64,000 bases of DNA, from IMG/VR virus record IMGVR_UViG_3300034198_017445, positions 1 to 64,000 of that record; one strand, written 5' to 3'. The first letter of the stretch is position 1; the number at the start of each line of letters is the position of its first letter. This document shows, piece by piece, positions 26,483-34,545 of this stretch. Source of the DNA: a virus. The position numbers were made by a program, and so were the translations under genes. The notes beneath the pieces were generated by a model, which worked only from the letters and a program-made list of their open reading frames with translations, was not told where the DNA came from and ran no database searches.

Positions 26483-26848
26483 ATGGATTTTCTACTTCTG
26501 TCCGATGAATTCGCTGTAAGATTGCAAGCTGGGGCTTTTGGTTCCTTGCTGGCTGTCGTTTCCGAGACTCGCGATCACTCAGTTCCTGCGACACGCAGGT
26601 GGCTTGGTGGGTGGATATTCGCTATCTTTGGGGCTCCAATCGGTTCTGCTCTGATGTTGTCTTTGCTTGGACCTATCGGCATGGTTGGGAATGCTACCAA
26701 GCGTGACGCGGAGTTGATCACGGCGTTCTTTTGCGGCATCGTCGGATGGAAAATCGTTCACGCGATTAACTTAAGAGCAAATTCATTTCGCTTTGGTCGT
26801 GACAAAAAAACAAAAGGCAACGACGAGAATCATGATCAGCGAAGCTAA
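26483..26848 (+). CDS. Small membrane protein, candidate holin
   Basis: 121 residues from the ATG at 26483 with GGAGGTG directly upstream. Two hydrophobic spans are visible (about residues 41-68, WLGGWIFAIFGAPIGSALML onward, and 78-96, ITAFFCGIVGWKIVHAI) and a charged Lys/Asp-rich C-terminus. Size, topology and position after a late promoter and before a peptidase gene suggest a holin. Sequence alone cannot prove it. Confidence 0.55.
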   Translation: MDFLLLSDEFAVRLQAGAFGSLLAVVSETRDHSVPATRRWLGGWIFAIFGAPIGSALMLSLLGPIGMVGNATKRDAELITAFFCGIVGWKIVHAINLRANSFRFGRDKKTKGNDENHDQRS

Positions 26849-27164
26849 CATCCCGGATTTTGTGGGCGTTTTAAGTCGGTTTGTGCTTATTGGTTTTTGC
26901 GCTGGGGTTTGCTTGCGGCGAGTCGTGCTGGGATGTGTGATTAGACCGTCGTGGCTTTGTAAGGTAGAATCCATCGTTCTTTTGCTGTCGATCGTGACGG
27001 CTGGGGCTGGTATTTTTTATCCTTCCGTCGCTAGTTTTTTTGCCATTTTGCTGACGATGACAATGTTTTTTGTTGATCGTTCTGTGGCGATGTGGAAGAA
27101 AACGCACCGCGTTAATCCAGTATGGAGTTCGACCAAATTTCGCGAGGTTCAAAGTGACCACTGA
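26832..27164 (+). CDS. Second small membrane protein, possible holin or antiholin
   Basis: 110 residues from the ATG at 26832, overlapping the previous gene by 17 bases. Two to three hydrophobic spans (VLSRFVLIGFCAGVCL; IVLLLSIVTAGAGIFYPSV; SFFAILLTMTMFFV). Overlapping pairs of small membrane proteins are common in lysis cassettes. Function inferred. Confidence 0.5.
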   Translation: MISEANIPDFVGVLSRFVLIGFCAGVCLRRVVLGCVIRPSWLCKVESIVLLLSIVTAGAGIFYPSVASFFAILLTMTMFFVDRSVAMWKKTHRVNPVWSSTKFREVQSDH

Positions 27165-27762
27165 CAATGCTGCTGACCTTGATCAAAATCCGTCCGAGGT
27201 TGATCCTGCTCCCGTCAAGCCAAAGCCACGGAAAAAAAGAAAGCCCCACAGAAAACCAAAGGCACCGACCGTTTCAGACCCTCAGTCGTGGTTTTCTCTT
27301 AAGTCGTGGTCGTCGTCGATCGACTGGTATTTGGTTGGCTTGCTGTTTCTTGGTGCCATCACTCTTGCGCCCTACATAGTGAAGTTTACGCAGTTTGTTG
27401 TCCCTGCTGTAATTGTTCCTGTAGCTAATTTTGACGCTTCGGCTGCAAAGGTTCCGGAGTGGCTCGGGCTCGTTGGAACCGAAAAAAACACGGGTGCTCC
27501 TGCATTCGCTGAGTCGCTTAGAACGATTGCGGCTGGATGCAAGTCTGGGGCGATCACAAGTTCGGACGTGCTTTGGGACAAGCTGCACGAGGAGTTCGCT
27601 GCAAAGACCGATGAGGTTGCGTGGGCTGACTGGTCGCTGTTTGCTCGGGAGATTTTCAGCGAGGCGAAGGCGTTGAAGCAGGCAGGTAAAATCACTACGA
27701 TCAACCGCGATGTTGCGGCATATTTCGAGGCAATTGCGAAAGCACTAGACGAGGTAAAGTGA
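27154..27762 (+). CDS. Membrane-anchored protein with Pro/Lys-rich N-terminus
   Basis: 202 residues from the GTG at 27154, preceded by GAGG. About 45 residues rich in Pro, Lys and Arg come before one long hydrophobic span (WYLVGLLFLGAITLAP onward), then a helical, charged domain presumably on the far side. The layout is that of an anchored lysis or export accessory protein. No family recognised. It overlaps the next start by one base. Confidence 0.5.
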   Translation: MTTDNAADLDQNPSEVDPAPVKPKPRKKRKPHRKPKAPTVSDPQSWFSLKSWSSSIDWYLVGLLFLGAITLAPYIVKFTQFVVPAVIVPVANFDASAAKVPEWLGLVGTEKNTGAPAFAESLRTIAAGCKSGAITSSDVLWDKLHEEFAAKTDEVAWADWSLFAREIFSEAKALKQAGKITTINRDVAAYFEAIAKALDEVK

Positions 27763-29909
27763 TGCCAGTTAAGACTCAGATTTGGGATCGGTATCTTCAT
27801 GGCGATCTTGATCAGGCTGCTTTCCACGATCGCGATCACCAAAAGAAGTTTGCGGCTGAAAGCCCTACTCCGATGTACGCGATGGCTGCGCCAAACGTCA
27901 TGGCAAGGGAGCCAGCCAAGGACGTATTTCTTGGTCGCTATATGGTCATGGGAATGCGTACTCTCTACGGTCAAAACTACAAGTATCTCCCTCAGTACCA
28001 AGAATCAGGGACGTGTTTCTTGGCAGGCACTCTTGTGCTGATGGCTGACGGGACTGAAAAGCCAATTGATCAGGTGGTTCCTGGTGATTTTGTTCGTTCT
28101 CACGATGGGTCCATCCAGCAGGTGATTGATGTCGGTTCGCGTCAATTCACAGGGAATCTGCACAGTTTGAGAATGTCCGGTGCTTCGAGACCGCTTGTAA
28201 CAACTGCTGAGCATCCGGTTTTGGGGTATTTGCGACACAGAACATCGAACGCTTCGCATCGCGCACGGGACTGGCATCCGGCTTCATCTCTTGGGGCTGG
28301 GGATCGTGTTTTCGTTCCGTCTGGTTTTGATGGTGGTCGATCTATTTTTGATGCGTCGGTTCTTGCGATGGAAAAGGTCGTTAGGGTCTACAAGGAAGAA
28401 ACCGTCACTGAGGATCGAGTACGTCCAAAGCAATCGAGCAAGTCTTGCAAGCGGTTCATCCCATTGAACGCTGATGTTGGTTTTTTGGTTGGGTTGTATG
28501 CTGCGGAAGGAAGTGTGGAAAAAGGCGCACGAACTACTTTTACAATGCATCGTGACGAAGTTGAAGTCTTAAATCGATGCAGTGTTTTTCTTAAAGATTT
28601 GTTCGGCACTTCCGGTACGGTTGGCGTATCCAAAAACCTATCCAGGCTTCGTGTTTCCTCGGTTGCACTGGCTCGTCTTCTGTCGATGTTTGTTCCTGGT
28701 AAGGCGATAACCAAGTCGTTTTCTGTTGACGTTTTTACTGCTTGTCGCGAGTTTCGCGAGGGTGTTTTGCGAGGATGGTTTGAGGGTGATGGTCATCTTT
28801 CGAAAAGGCGGCGAATTGGAGTAGGCGTGACCAGTTCGTTGCAATTGGCAATGGATATTGAAAGATTGTCGCTTTCCATTGGTGCGCGATGCAGTGTTTT
28901 TCCAAGAGAGCAGCAAGATCACCAGAACGCGGCTGCGAACGATATTGCCTACTCTGGTTCTTCGCTTGGTCTTGTGTCTGGCGTAGCCACTGAGAAGTCA
29001 ACGCGGCCAAAGAATCACGTTGAGGTTGAAGGGGGATTTGCTGTCAACATCGCTTCAAATACTGCTATCTGGGTTGAAAATGTTCAGGTTTGGAACCTTG
29101 AAGTAGAAAACACCCATAGCTATATCGTTGCGGATGTGGCTGTTCATAACTGCGTCGGGCAGTCTCACTCAAGCGGTGCGACTTGCGTTATGGCTGTTTC
29201 TTCGCTGCTCTCGGGGCTCAAGTTTCCCGGTCGCGCGGCGGTTGCTCCGATCTACGGTGGTTCTCGCGTTGAGGTCGGGAAGCAAGTAGGCAGGTGGGAC
29301 GGTTCGACCGGATCCTGGGCTGCGGATTGGCTTTCGGTCAAGGGTGGCGTTGTCACGCTGCTTGAGATGGGGCTGGACGACAATCCCAAAACCGAGAAAG
29401 AGTGGCTTGCCACAATGCAACGGGACGAGCGTTCTGCGGTCGCCTGGGCTGCTTCTCGCGACGGTGTTCCTGCAAACTATGAGCAAATGTCCAAACTCAA
29501 ACCTATCAGGTCTGCTCCGTTGGTTTCCACGGTTGAGGAGGTTCGGGCTTCGATCGGAAACCTAACACCAGTCAATATTTGCGGACAGGTCCATCCGTCG
29601 CAAAGCCTGACCGACAAAGGGGTGTCAAAATCCATCAGTCGTGGTGGTGGTCACTCTACGCTCTTGATCGGTCAGTATTTCGACGGTACAAACTGGTGGT
29701 ATGATCATCTCCAATCGTGGTGGTGGTATTACCAGGGAGGGTTCTGTCGACCGATTAATGCGATCGACAAGCAGTTCGCTCGTTGCGTGACTCGGATCCC
29801 TGAGTCGTGGCTAAAGAGTTGGCTCGTTGAACGAGACTGTTATGCTCTCGTTGGAGTTCAGGGTCTTGAGCCGGTGGAAAAGTCGTTTATGAAAATCATG
29901 CACTCTTAG
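27762..29909 (+). CDS. Papain-like cysteine peptidase interrupted by an intein
   Basis: 715 residues from the ATG at 27762 (a GTG lies one codon earlier). Removing the intein (residues 85-463) leaves a 336-residue protein. Its junction reads SGT-CVGQSHSSGA, resembling the catalytic Cys region of papain-like enzymes, with the His in RGGGHSTLLIG and an aromatic LQSWWWYY region where papains have Asn-Ser-Trp. It would cleave peptide bonds, perhaps a virion protein or host target; no signal peptide is seen. It follows the membrane genes. The intein sits exactly before the catalytic Cys, so activity requires splicing. Confidence 0.7.
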   Translation: MPVKTQIWDRYLHGDLDQAAFHDRDHQKKFAAESPTPMYAMAAPNVMAREPAKDVFLGRYMVMGMRTLYGQNYKYLPQYQESGTCFLAGTLVLMADGTEKPIDQVVPGDFVRSHDGSIQQVIDVGSRQFTGNLHSLRMSGASRPLVTTAEHPVLGYLRHRTSNASHRARDWHPASSLGAGDRVFVPSGFDGGRSIFDASVLAMEKVVRVYKEETVTEDRVRPKQSSKSCKRFIPLNADVGFLVGLYAAEGSVEKGARTTFTMHRDEVEVLNRCSVFLKDLFGTSGTVGVSKNLSRLRVSSVALARLLSMFVPGKAITKSFSVDVFTACREFREGVLRGWFEGDGHLSKRRRIGVGVTSSLQLAMDIERLSLSIGARCSVFPREQQDHQNAAANDIAYSGSSLGLVSGVATEKSTRPKNHVEVEGGFAVNIASNTAIWVENVQVWNLEVENTHSYIVADVAVHNCVGQSHSSGATCVMAVSSLLSGLKFPGRAAVAPIYGGSRVEVGKQVGRWDGSTGSWAADWLSVKGGVVTLLEMGLDDNPKTEKEWLATMQRDERSAVAWAASRDGVPANYEQMSKLKPIRSAPLVSTVEEVRASIGNLTPVNICGQVHPSQSLTDKGVSKSISRGGGHSTLLIGQYFDGTNWWYDHLQSWWWYYQGGFCRPINAIDKQFARCVTRIPESWLKSWLVERDCYALVGVQGLEPVEKSFMKIMHS
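28014..29150 (+). mobile_element. Intein with LAGLIDADG homing endonuclease domain
   Basis: 379 residues, beginning with Cys (block A: CFLAGTLVLMADGT with DQVVPGDFV after it), block B TTAEHPVLG, two LAGLIDADG-like helices (GFLVGLYAAEGSV and VLRGWFEGDGHL), and block F/G VWNLEVENTHSYIVADVAVHN directly before a Cys. All residues needed for splicing are visible: Cys at position 1, the block B His, the terminal His-Asn, and the +1 Cys. Both endonuclease acidic residues (Glu and Asp in AEG and EGDG) are kept, so homing may still occur. Confidence 0.95.
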
Positions 29910-29919
29910 GAGAGACGCG

Positions 29920-30462
29920 ATGAAGTTCGACCGAAGGTTGGTTTGTAATTTGGTTTGCTTGGCGGTTTTTGGGTTGTGGATGACTTGCGTTGGAACCGCT
30001 TCGCTGGTGTTCGATCCCCATCAAGCGATGGGTTCGGATTTTGGTTACGATCCGCTTGAGATGGTCGCCGAGAACGAAGTTGGAAATGCGATCGACTTCC
30101 CTGATATGGTCATTGAGCCGGTTGCGCCTGCTCCTGTTGAGCCGTCGCCAGTTTCGCCTGCTCCTGTCGCGCCTGTTTCGTTTCCATCGGATCCATACGT
30201 CACCACGGTTTACGCTGACGGCGTTCCGGTTTCTAGTTCGGGTTCGTGCCAAAACGGAGTGTGCGCTGTCGCCACAGCTCCTGTCAGGCTTGCTGCTGGG
30301 GCTGTCCGGGTTGTAGCGTCGCCGTTCATTCATGAACCGAGACCTGTCGCGTACCCTGCTACTACTTACCGATACTCATCGTCTTCATGCAGCGGGTCTA
30401 CTTCGTCTGGTTCATGCAGCGGTTCGGCGCGTCGCGTCGGTTTGTTCCGTTGGCGTCGCTAG
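29920..30462 (+). CDS. Secreted Pro/Ser/Cys-rich protein
   Basis: 180 residues with AGGAGAGACGCG before the ATG. The N-terminus is a signal peptide or anchor (basic MKFDRR, then VCNLVCLAVFGLWMTCVG). Pro/Val-rich repeats (PAPVEPSPVSPAPVAPVS) follow, then SSGSCQNGVC and a Ser/Cys/Gly-rich tail. This style is common among exported proteins of planctomycetes, which hints at host origin. Probably envelope-located; function unknown. Last gene before a terminator. Confidence 0.55.
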   Translation: MKFDRRLVCNLVCLAVFGLWMTCVGTASLVFDPHQAMGSDFGYDPLEMVAENEVGNAIDFPDMVIEPVAPAPVEPSPVSPAPVAPVSFPSDPYVTTVYADGVPVSSSGSCQNGVCAVATAPVRLAAGAVRVVASPFIHEPRPVAYPATTYRYSSSSCSGSTSSGSCSGSARRVGLFRWRR

Positions 30463-30512
30463 TCTCGCAATGGTTGCACACTTTAGGCGCGGCGAAAGCC
30501 GCTTTCCTCGAA

Positions 30513-30543
30513 CCCTCCCAGATTAAACCCTGGGGGGGTTTTT
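30513..30543 (+). terminator. Rho-independent terminator ending the late block
   Basis: CCCTCCCAG pairs with CTGGGGGGG (one G-U) around an 8-base loop and is followed by five T. Confidence 0.85.
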
Positions 30544-30556
30544 CGTGCCTGCTTCG

Positions 30557-30598
30557 GCGCAGCAATTAGGCGCAGCTATTCGGTGGTAATTGCTGCGC
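30557..30598. repeat. 12-bp inverted repeat
   Basis: GCGCAGCAATTA (30557-30568) is the perfect complement of TAATTGCTGCGC (30587-30598), and a third arm TAATTGCTGCGC recurs at 30701-30712. Could bind an initiator or repressor, or form a hairpin. Confidence 0.75.
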
Positions 30599-30607
30599 GG
30601 ATAGAAA

Positions 30608-30685
30608 AATCTATCCAAATCTATCCGCGTTTTTCCTTGGGTTTTAATGCTTTTCCGAGTGCGAATCTATGCAAATCTATCCGCG
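30608..30685. repeat. Iteron-like direct repeats (AATCTATCC family)
   Basis: A 22-bp block, AATCTATCC plus AAATCTATCCGCG, occurs at 30608-30629 and again at 30664-30685 with one mismatch; a further partial copy (AAATCTATCG) lies near 30784. Tandem 10-11 bp spaced repeats beside the inverted repeat are typical of replication origins or operator arrays. Confidence 0.6.
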
Positions 30686-30739
30686 CAGGAGATCGTTAAT
30701 TAATTGCTGCGCGTCTTTTGTCTCGCGTTGTCTGGGGTT

Positions 30740-30761
30740 GAAGTGTAAAAATTTACACTTC
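30740..30761. promoter_or_regulatory. 22-bp operator palindrome, copy 2 (perfect)
   Basis: GAAGTGTAAA-AA-TTTACACTTC, a perfect 10+2+10 palindrome, identical in arms to the copy at 53382. The spacing is that of a dimeric repressor site. Confidence 0.7.
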
Positions 30762-30833
30762 GGAATCGCCCTGAAAAACCTAGAAATCTATCGAGATTCG
30801 GAGTTGCAAACCGTTTCGACACGGCTTAAAAGA

Positions 30834-30892
30834 AAGAACCCCCAGAGACAGTGGTTTCTCTGAGGGTTCTTGGGGACGGTCTGGCTGACCGT
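30834..30892. other. Two strong hairpins in the control region
   Basis: 30834-30871: AAGAACCC pairs with GGGTTCTT and an inner AGAGA with TCTCT. 30876-30892: ACGGTC-TGGCT-GACCGT. No T run follows, so these are more likely RNA or origin structures than terminators. Confidence 0.5.
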
Positions 30893-31032
30893 TCGCAAGT
30901 ATACAGTGGTGCTAGGCATGGTTCAAGAGACTTAGGGACAGATCGGGATTCATCGGTATGGCGTCGCATGGTTATGCATGGCGCGGAATCGGTTACCGCG
31001 TGGCGATTAAGTTTGGCGATCTATTCTGGGCA

Positions 31033-31119
31033 GCGACTCGGATCCATATCCGGGGCAAGTAGGGCGAGAGCCCGAGTCGCGATTTTTCGCGGCGACAGGG
31101 GACGGGATTCGCAATCCCG
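31033..31119 (+). ncRNA. Possible structured RNA with mutually exclusive hairpins
   Basis: GCGACTCGG (31033) pairs with CCGAGTCGC (31072-31080), but the same 3' arm can pair forward with TCGCGGCGAC (to 31096). A third hairpin, CGGGATT-CGC-AATCCCG, follows at 31103-31119. Alternative pairings upstream of the gene at 31321 suggest attenuation or a regulatory RNA. It resembles a tRNA T-arm locally, but no tRNA cloverleaf could be built. Confidence 0.3.
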
Positions 31120-31320
31120 CACGATCGGTAAAAAGCCAAACCAAATAAATCCGAGCAACGACTAACCTGTCGACTCGGTCCCTGGACTGGCTGAAACGAT
31201 CGGCTTCGAAACGTCAACATGCGTTTCGCGTGGATTTTCCCCACTGTGCACAACGTATCGCCGATCCTGGTCTGGGCCTATGTCCAGGGTGAAAAGGGGC
31301 GGCGCGCGCTGAGGTGGAAA

Positions 31321-31890
31321 ATGACGCTAGATTTATCTGATGTGGTGGTGAAAGAGTCTGGAATTCTTCGGACGCGAGTTCCGGGTGGGCTCGGGTTTCG
31401 GAAGCAGCGGGGGGCTGTGTTCTCTCCGTGCGAGCGTTGGAGATACGCATTGTGGAACGTCTGGAGTGGTCACGAGGATCCCAGGATCATTGCCTACGTC
31501 GGGCTCAATCCTTCCACGGCTGACGAGATGAAAGACGATCCTACCATCCGTCGCTGTCGTGGCTTCGCGGAAAAATGGGGCTGGGACGGGATGGTAATGC
31601 TCAATGCGTTCGCGTTCCGTTCTACGGATCCGAAAGGGTTAAAAACCATTGATGATCCGGTCGGGGCTGAGACTGATTTGTGGTTAGCACGGCTAGGACA
31701 GAGTTGCGGCGTTGTTGTCGCTTGCTGGGGCGTGCATTGCGATTTGAATCGTGAGCGTGCGGTCTGTGGGGCTATTGGTCGCAAGATGCGATGTTTTGGA
31801 AGGACAAAGGATGGAAAACCAAAGCATCCGTTGTATTTGCCTGGAAGTAGTACTCTGATCCAATATTGGAGTGGACGTTTTGAAAGCTAA
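31321..31890 (+). CDS. DUF1643 family protein
   Basis: 189 residues from the ATG at 31321 with GAGGTGG upstream; the longer frame start at 31219 lacks a site. The family pattern is clear: RYALWNVWSG, then GLNPSTADEMKDDPTIRRCRGFAEKWGW, MLNAFAFRSTDPKGL and a later ACWG. DUF1643 proteins are common in phages and bacteria and have no established function; they are often near restriction or nucleotide genes. Overlaps the following phosphatase by 20 bases. Confidence 0.9.
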   Translation: MTLDLSDVVVKESGILRTRVPGGLGFRKQRGAVFSPCERWRYALWNVWSGHEDPRIIAYVGLNPSTADEMKDDPTIRRCRGFAEKWGWDGMVMLNAFAFRSTDPKGLKTIDDPVGAETDLWLARLGQSCGVVVACWGVHCDLNRERAVCGAIGRKMRCFGRTKDGKPKHPLYLPGSSTLIQYWSGRFES

Positions 31891-32479
31891 CAAAGAGGTT
31901 TTGTGGTACACGTTGAGTGCTGGCATTATGTGCGGCGCGTACCCTGGTTCGTTCCTGAAAAACGACGCAAAGCGGAGAATCAACAAGCTGCTCAATTTGG
32001 GCGTTCGATCGTTCGTTGATCTTACCGAACAAAGGGAAGCAACCAGAAACGGTTGGCTGCGGTCGTACACGAAGGTCGATCCAATGTCGGACGAAGATAT
32101 CCTGGCTGAGTGTGCCAAAAAGAAGGGTATCGTCGATTACGAGTACGCTGGGTTTCCCATCCGTGATGGTGACGTTCCTAGCTACGCTGTGGTCGATCTG
32201 GCAATGATTCGGATCCTCCGGGCGCGTTCGGAAGGCAAGATTGCCTACGTCCATTGCCGTGGTGGTATCGGTCGAACCGGGGTGATCGCTGCGATTTTCC
32301 TTGGGTGCGAGGATCTCGACTGCAATCCGCAGGACAAGCTGGACGTGATCCGGTCGACGGCTGGCATCTTCACGCCAAGTCCGGAGAACGGGAAGCAACG
32401 CGAGTTCGTTGATCGATACCTGCAAACCTACCGGGAAAAGCGGCATAAGTTCTGGTTTTCGAAGGACGCAAAAAAATAA
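31871..32479 (+). CDS. Dual-specificity-type protein tyrosine phosphatase
   Basis: 202 residues from a GTG with GGA upstream. The P-loop VHCRGGIGRTG matches HCxxGxxR(S/T) with catalytic Cys and Arg, and a general-acid Asp candidate lies in RDGDVPS about 40 residues before. It begins with IMCGAYPGS, typical of DSP-fold enzymes. It would dephosphorylate proteins or other phosphoesters in the host cytoplasm. Coupled by overlap to the DUF1643 gene. Confidence 0.85.
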   Translation: MDVLKANKEVLWYTLSAGIMCGAYPGSFLKNDAKRRINKLLNLGVRSFVDLTEQREATRNGWLRSYTKVDPMSDEDILAECAKKKGIVDYEYAGFPIRDGDVPSYAVVDLAMIRILRARSEGKIAYVHCRGGIGRTGVIAAIFLGCEDLDCNPQDKLDVIRSTAGIFTPSPENGKQREFVDRYLQTYREKRHKFWFSKDAKK

Positions 32480-32488
32480 CGCTCAAAG

Positions 32489-32562
32489 TTGAGACTGTTT
32501 TTGTTTTTGCTCGGCTTAGTAGGTGAGGCGATTTTTCAGGCTTTAACTTCCCGAGGTTTACC
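32489..32562 (+). promoter_or_regulatory. GAGAC-box leader, copy 1
   Basis: TTGAGACTG, a T-rich stretch, then CTCGGCTTAGTAGGTG. The same element precedes five other genes (starts 34625, 41340, 43914, 55682, 61889), with box-to-start distances of 70-79 bases; here 74. It is probably a promoter plus leader. TTGAGA and TTAGTA are 21 bases apart here and in two other copies, too long for a standard sigma70 site. Confidence 0.5.
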
Positions 32563-34050
32563 GTGACTTACGATTTTGCAAAGAGTTTCGAGCGTGCTTT
32601 TCGAGTTGGTGTTCCGTTGGTGGCTGTCGAGTCGTCGGATCCTACCGAGTCGATTCGAAAGATCTACCAGTCTGTTCGCGGAATCAACAATGCTCCCGGT
32701 GTCATTATGTGGGATTGCGTTCGCGGCGTCTCGATCGCATCCTTGGAGGACAAGGCTGCTCAGGAAGCGTTGACGACGATTAGTGGAAACCCAAGCGATT
32801 ACGTTTCCAGTCCTGTTCCGTTTCTTCTGGAGGTTCCAAAGATTCGCGAGAGGACGATCATCGTTCTTATCAATGCTCATCGGTTCATCAACGACACGAT
32901 GTGCATCCAGGCGGTCAGTAATCTTCGCGACGTGTGCAAGGCTGAGAGCAAGCTGATTGTCCTGCTCGGCTGTGCGACGCTGCCTGCTGAATTGCAGCAC
33001 GACGTTATCAGTTTCTCGGATCCACTTCCGGACGCTGATCGATTGCAGGCGATCGTGAGCGAGGTTTGCGATTGTGCAAGCACGGAAGTCAGCGACGAAA
33101 CCGTTCGCCAGGGTGGTTCGGCTTGTTTGGGGGTGACTGGCTTTGCTGCTGAAAACCTGACCGCGCTGGCGATCGATCGTGAGGACGGCTTGAAGTTGGA
33201 TCAGCTTTGGGCATCCAAGGCGAGGAAGATCAATCAAACTCCGGGGCTGTCGGTTGTGTCAAGCACCAATGGCTACGATTCGATCGGTGGTTGCAATCAA
33301 ATAAAGAAATTCTTGCGTGCAAACCTGAACGGCAAGGCGCGACCAAACGCGATCGTCTACATCGACGAAATCGAAAAGATGCTGGGTGGTTCGGGCGATA
33401 CGAGTGGGGTGTCTCAGGACCAGTTGGGTCAGTTGCTTTCCTGGCTGCAGGACAAGCGAGCGACTGGGGTGATCCTGGTTGGACCCCCAGGTGCAGCCAA
33501 GTCTGCGATTGCGAAGGCTTCCGGTGCCGAGGGTAACATCCCAACGATCCAGTTGGACCTTGGTGCTACGAAGGGATCGCTGGTTGGTCAGTCTGAGCAG
33601 CAAGTTCGGGAGGCACTCAAGGTGATCGATGCGGTTTCGGGTGGTTCGACGCTGTGGGTCGCGACCTGCAATTCCTTGACGGATTTGCCCCCAGAACTAA
33701 AGCGTCGGTTCAAACTCGGGACGTGGTTCTTTGATTTGCCCGACCTGGAAGAACGACGATCGATTTGGGAAATCTACGGCGCTCGGTATGGTATCGCCAA
33801 GGAAGATTGGCAACCGATGCTTTCGAATGAGTGGACTGGGGCTGAGATTGAATCTTGCTGCGAGCTGGCGAGCAATCTCGGGATCCCTGTCAGCGAGTCG
33901 GCTGAATACATCGTTCCGGTCGCCAAGCAAGCCGCAGACGCGATTGCCAAACTGCGATCCGGTGCGGAGGGCAAGTTCCTATCGGCAAGCGTTCCTGGTC
34001 CTTACATGCGTCGTCAGGTGGCATCCACGGCTGGTCGTCGGATGGAGTAG
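32563..34050 (+). CDS. Ycf46-like AAA+ ATPase with permuted Walker motifs
   Basis: 495 residues. The N-terminal half resembles the degenerate domain of Ycf46-type ATPases (VGVPLVAVESSDP, IIVLINAHRF, LPAELQ). The C-terminal half has all AAA+ elements, but in unusual order: Walker B AIVYIDEIEKMLGG (D268-E269) and the following helix LLSWLQDK come before Walker A GPPGAAKS (307-314). Sensor 1 (VATCN, N370) and the RRF arginines (381-382) then follow in the normal place, with no second Walker B. It is probably a remodelling ATPase; the partner may be the helical protein encoded at 34625. Confidence 0.8.
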   Translation: MTYDFAKSFERAFRVGVPLVAVESSDPTESIRKIYQSVRGINNAPGVIMWDCVRGVSIASLEDKAAQEALTTISGNPSDYVSSPVPFLLEVPKIRERTIIVLINAHRFINDTMCIQAVSNLRDVCKAESKLIVLLGCATLPAELQHDVISFSDPLPDADRLQAIVSEVCDCASTEVSDETVRQGGSACLGVTGFAAENLTALAIDREDGLKLDQLWASKARKINQTPGLSVVSSTNGYDSIGGCNQIKKFLRANLNGKARPNAIVYIDEIEKMLGGSGDTSGVSQDQLGQLLSWLQDKRATGVILVGPPGAAKSAIAKASGAEGNIPTIQLDLGATKGSLVGQSEQQVREALKVIDAVSGGSTLWVATCNSLTDLPPELKRRFKLGTWFFDLPDLEERRSIWEIYGARYGIAKEDWQPMLSNEWTGAEIESCCELASNLGIPVSESAEYIVPVAKQAADAIAKLRSGAEGKFLSASVPGPYMRRQVASTAGRRME

Positions 34051-34069
34051 GCTGATTGATGGTATTCTG

Positions 34070-34095
34070 ACGGTCGTTTCGGCGACCGTTTTTTT
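34070..34095 (+). terminator. Rho-independent terminator or attenuator
   Basis: ACGGTCG-TTTCGG-CGACCGT followed by seven T. It lies 17 bases before the GTG of the next gene, so it may attenuate rather than fully end transcription. Confidence 0.8.
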
Positions 34096-34111
34096 GTGTC
34101 TGGAGGCAAGC

Positions 34112-34531
34112 GTGGAAAATCGAGAAGCATTGGAGGTCATTCGCTGCGGGGTGGAGTTGTTTCCTGACCTGCGGTCGTACTTGGCTTCGGTGGATTCTTC
34201 GGCGACGGCAGTCGGATCCTGGGCTGCTCAGATCCTCGGGCTCGATCGGTTGGATGCTATCGATGTTTTTGAGGCGTGGAGGGTTGGTGAAATCCCTCTA
34301 TTTGACCGCCAGGATTGCGTTCTGTTCGGCGATGCGATCGTTGGCGCTCTGGAGGTCTTGCGCGAGCGACGGAGTTCGATGGATCGCGTTCCAGTGCGTT
34401 CCCTGTCCGACCAGTACCAAGAGATCCTGTCGCGTCGGGAGAAACCTGTTCGCGAGTACAACGCCAAGGCTGCGGAAGCGTACCGGAGATTCATGATGCG
34501 GTACTTGGCAGACCTGGCGTACCAGGAATAA
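34112..34531 (+). CDS. Hypothetical helical protein
   Basis: 139 residues from the GTG at 34112, with GGAGG seven bases upstream; the frame is open further back but that part overlaps the ATPase gene in another frame. Helical throughout, many Arg/Glu pairs (EILSRREKPVREYNAKAAEAYRR split over two helices). Sandwiched between the ATPase and its likely partner gene, so possibly part of the same complex. Not recognised. Confidence 0.55.
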   Translation: MENREALEVIRCGVELFPDLRSYLASVDSSATAVGSWAAQILGLDRLDAIDVFEAWRVGEIPLFDRQDCVLFGDAIVGALEVLRERRSSMDRVPVRSLSDQYQEILSRREKPVREYNAKAAEAYRRFMMRYLADLAYQE

Positions 34532-34545
34532 AAAAACAGCCAAAG

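Larger units (their letters stand above)
30463..31320. other. Long structured non-coding region (about 860 bp)
   Basis: No convincing gene: the ORFs here lack ribosome-binding sites and protein-like composition. It holds a terminator, inverted and direct repeats resembling an origin, a 22-bp operator, and several strong hairpins, described separately. It divides the late block from the accessory and early genes, a common place for an origin or control region. Confidence 0.6.

Noticed and set aside
30900-31130. tRNA or tmRNA
   Set aside because: A T-arm-like hairpin exists at 31103, but its loop lacks the usual TTCRA pattern and no acceptor, D or anticodon arms could be placed.
30851-31165. 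104-residue + strand ORF in the control region
   Set aside because: No ribosome-binding site, Arg/Ser-rich with no protein-like pattern, and it would overlap strong RNA hairpins.
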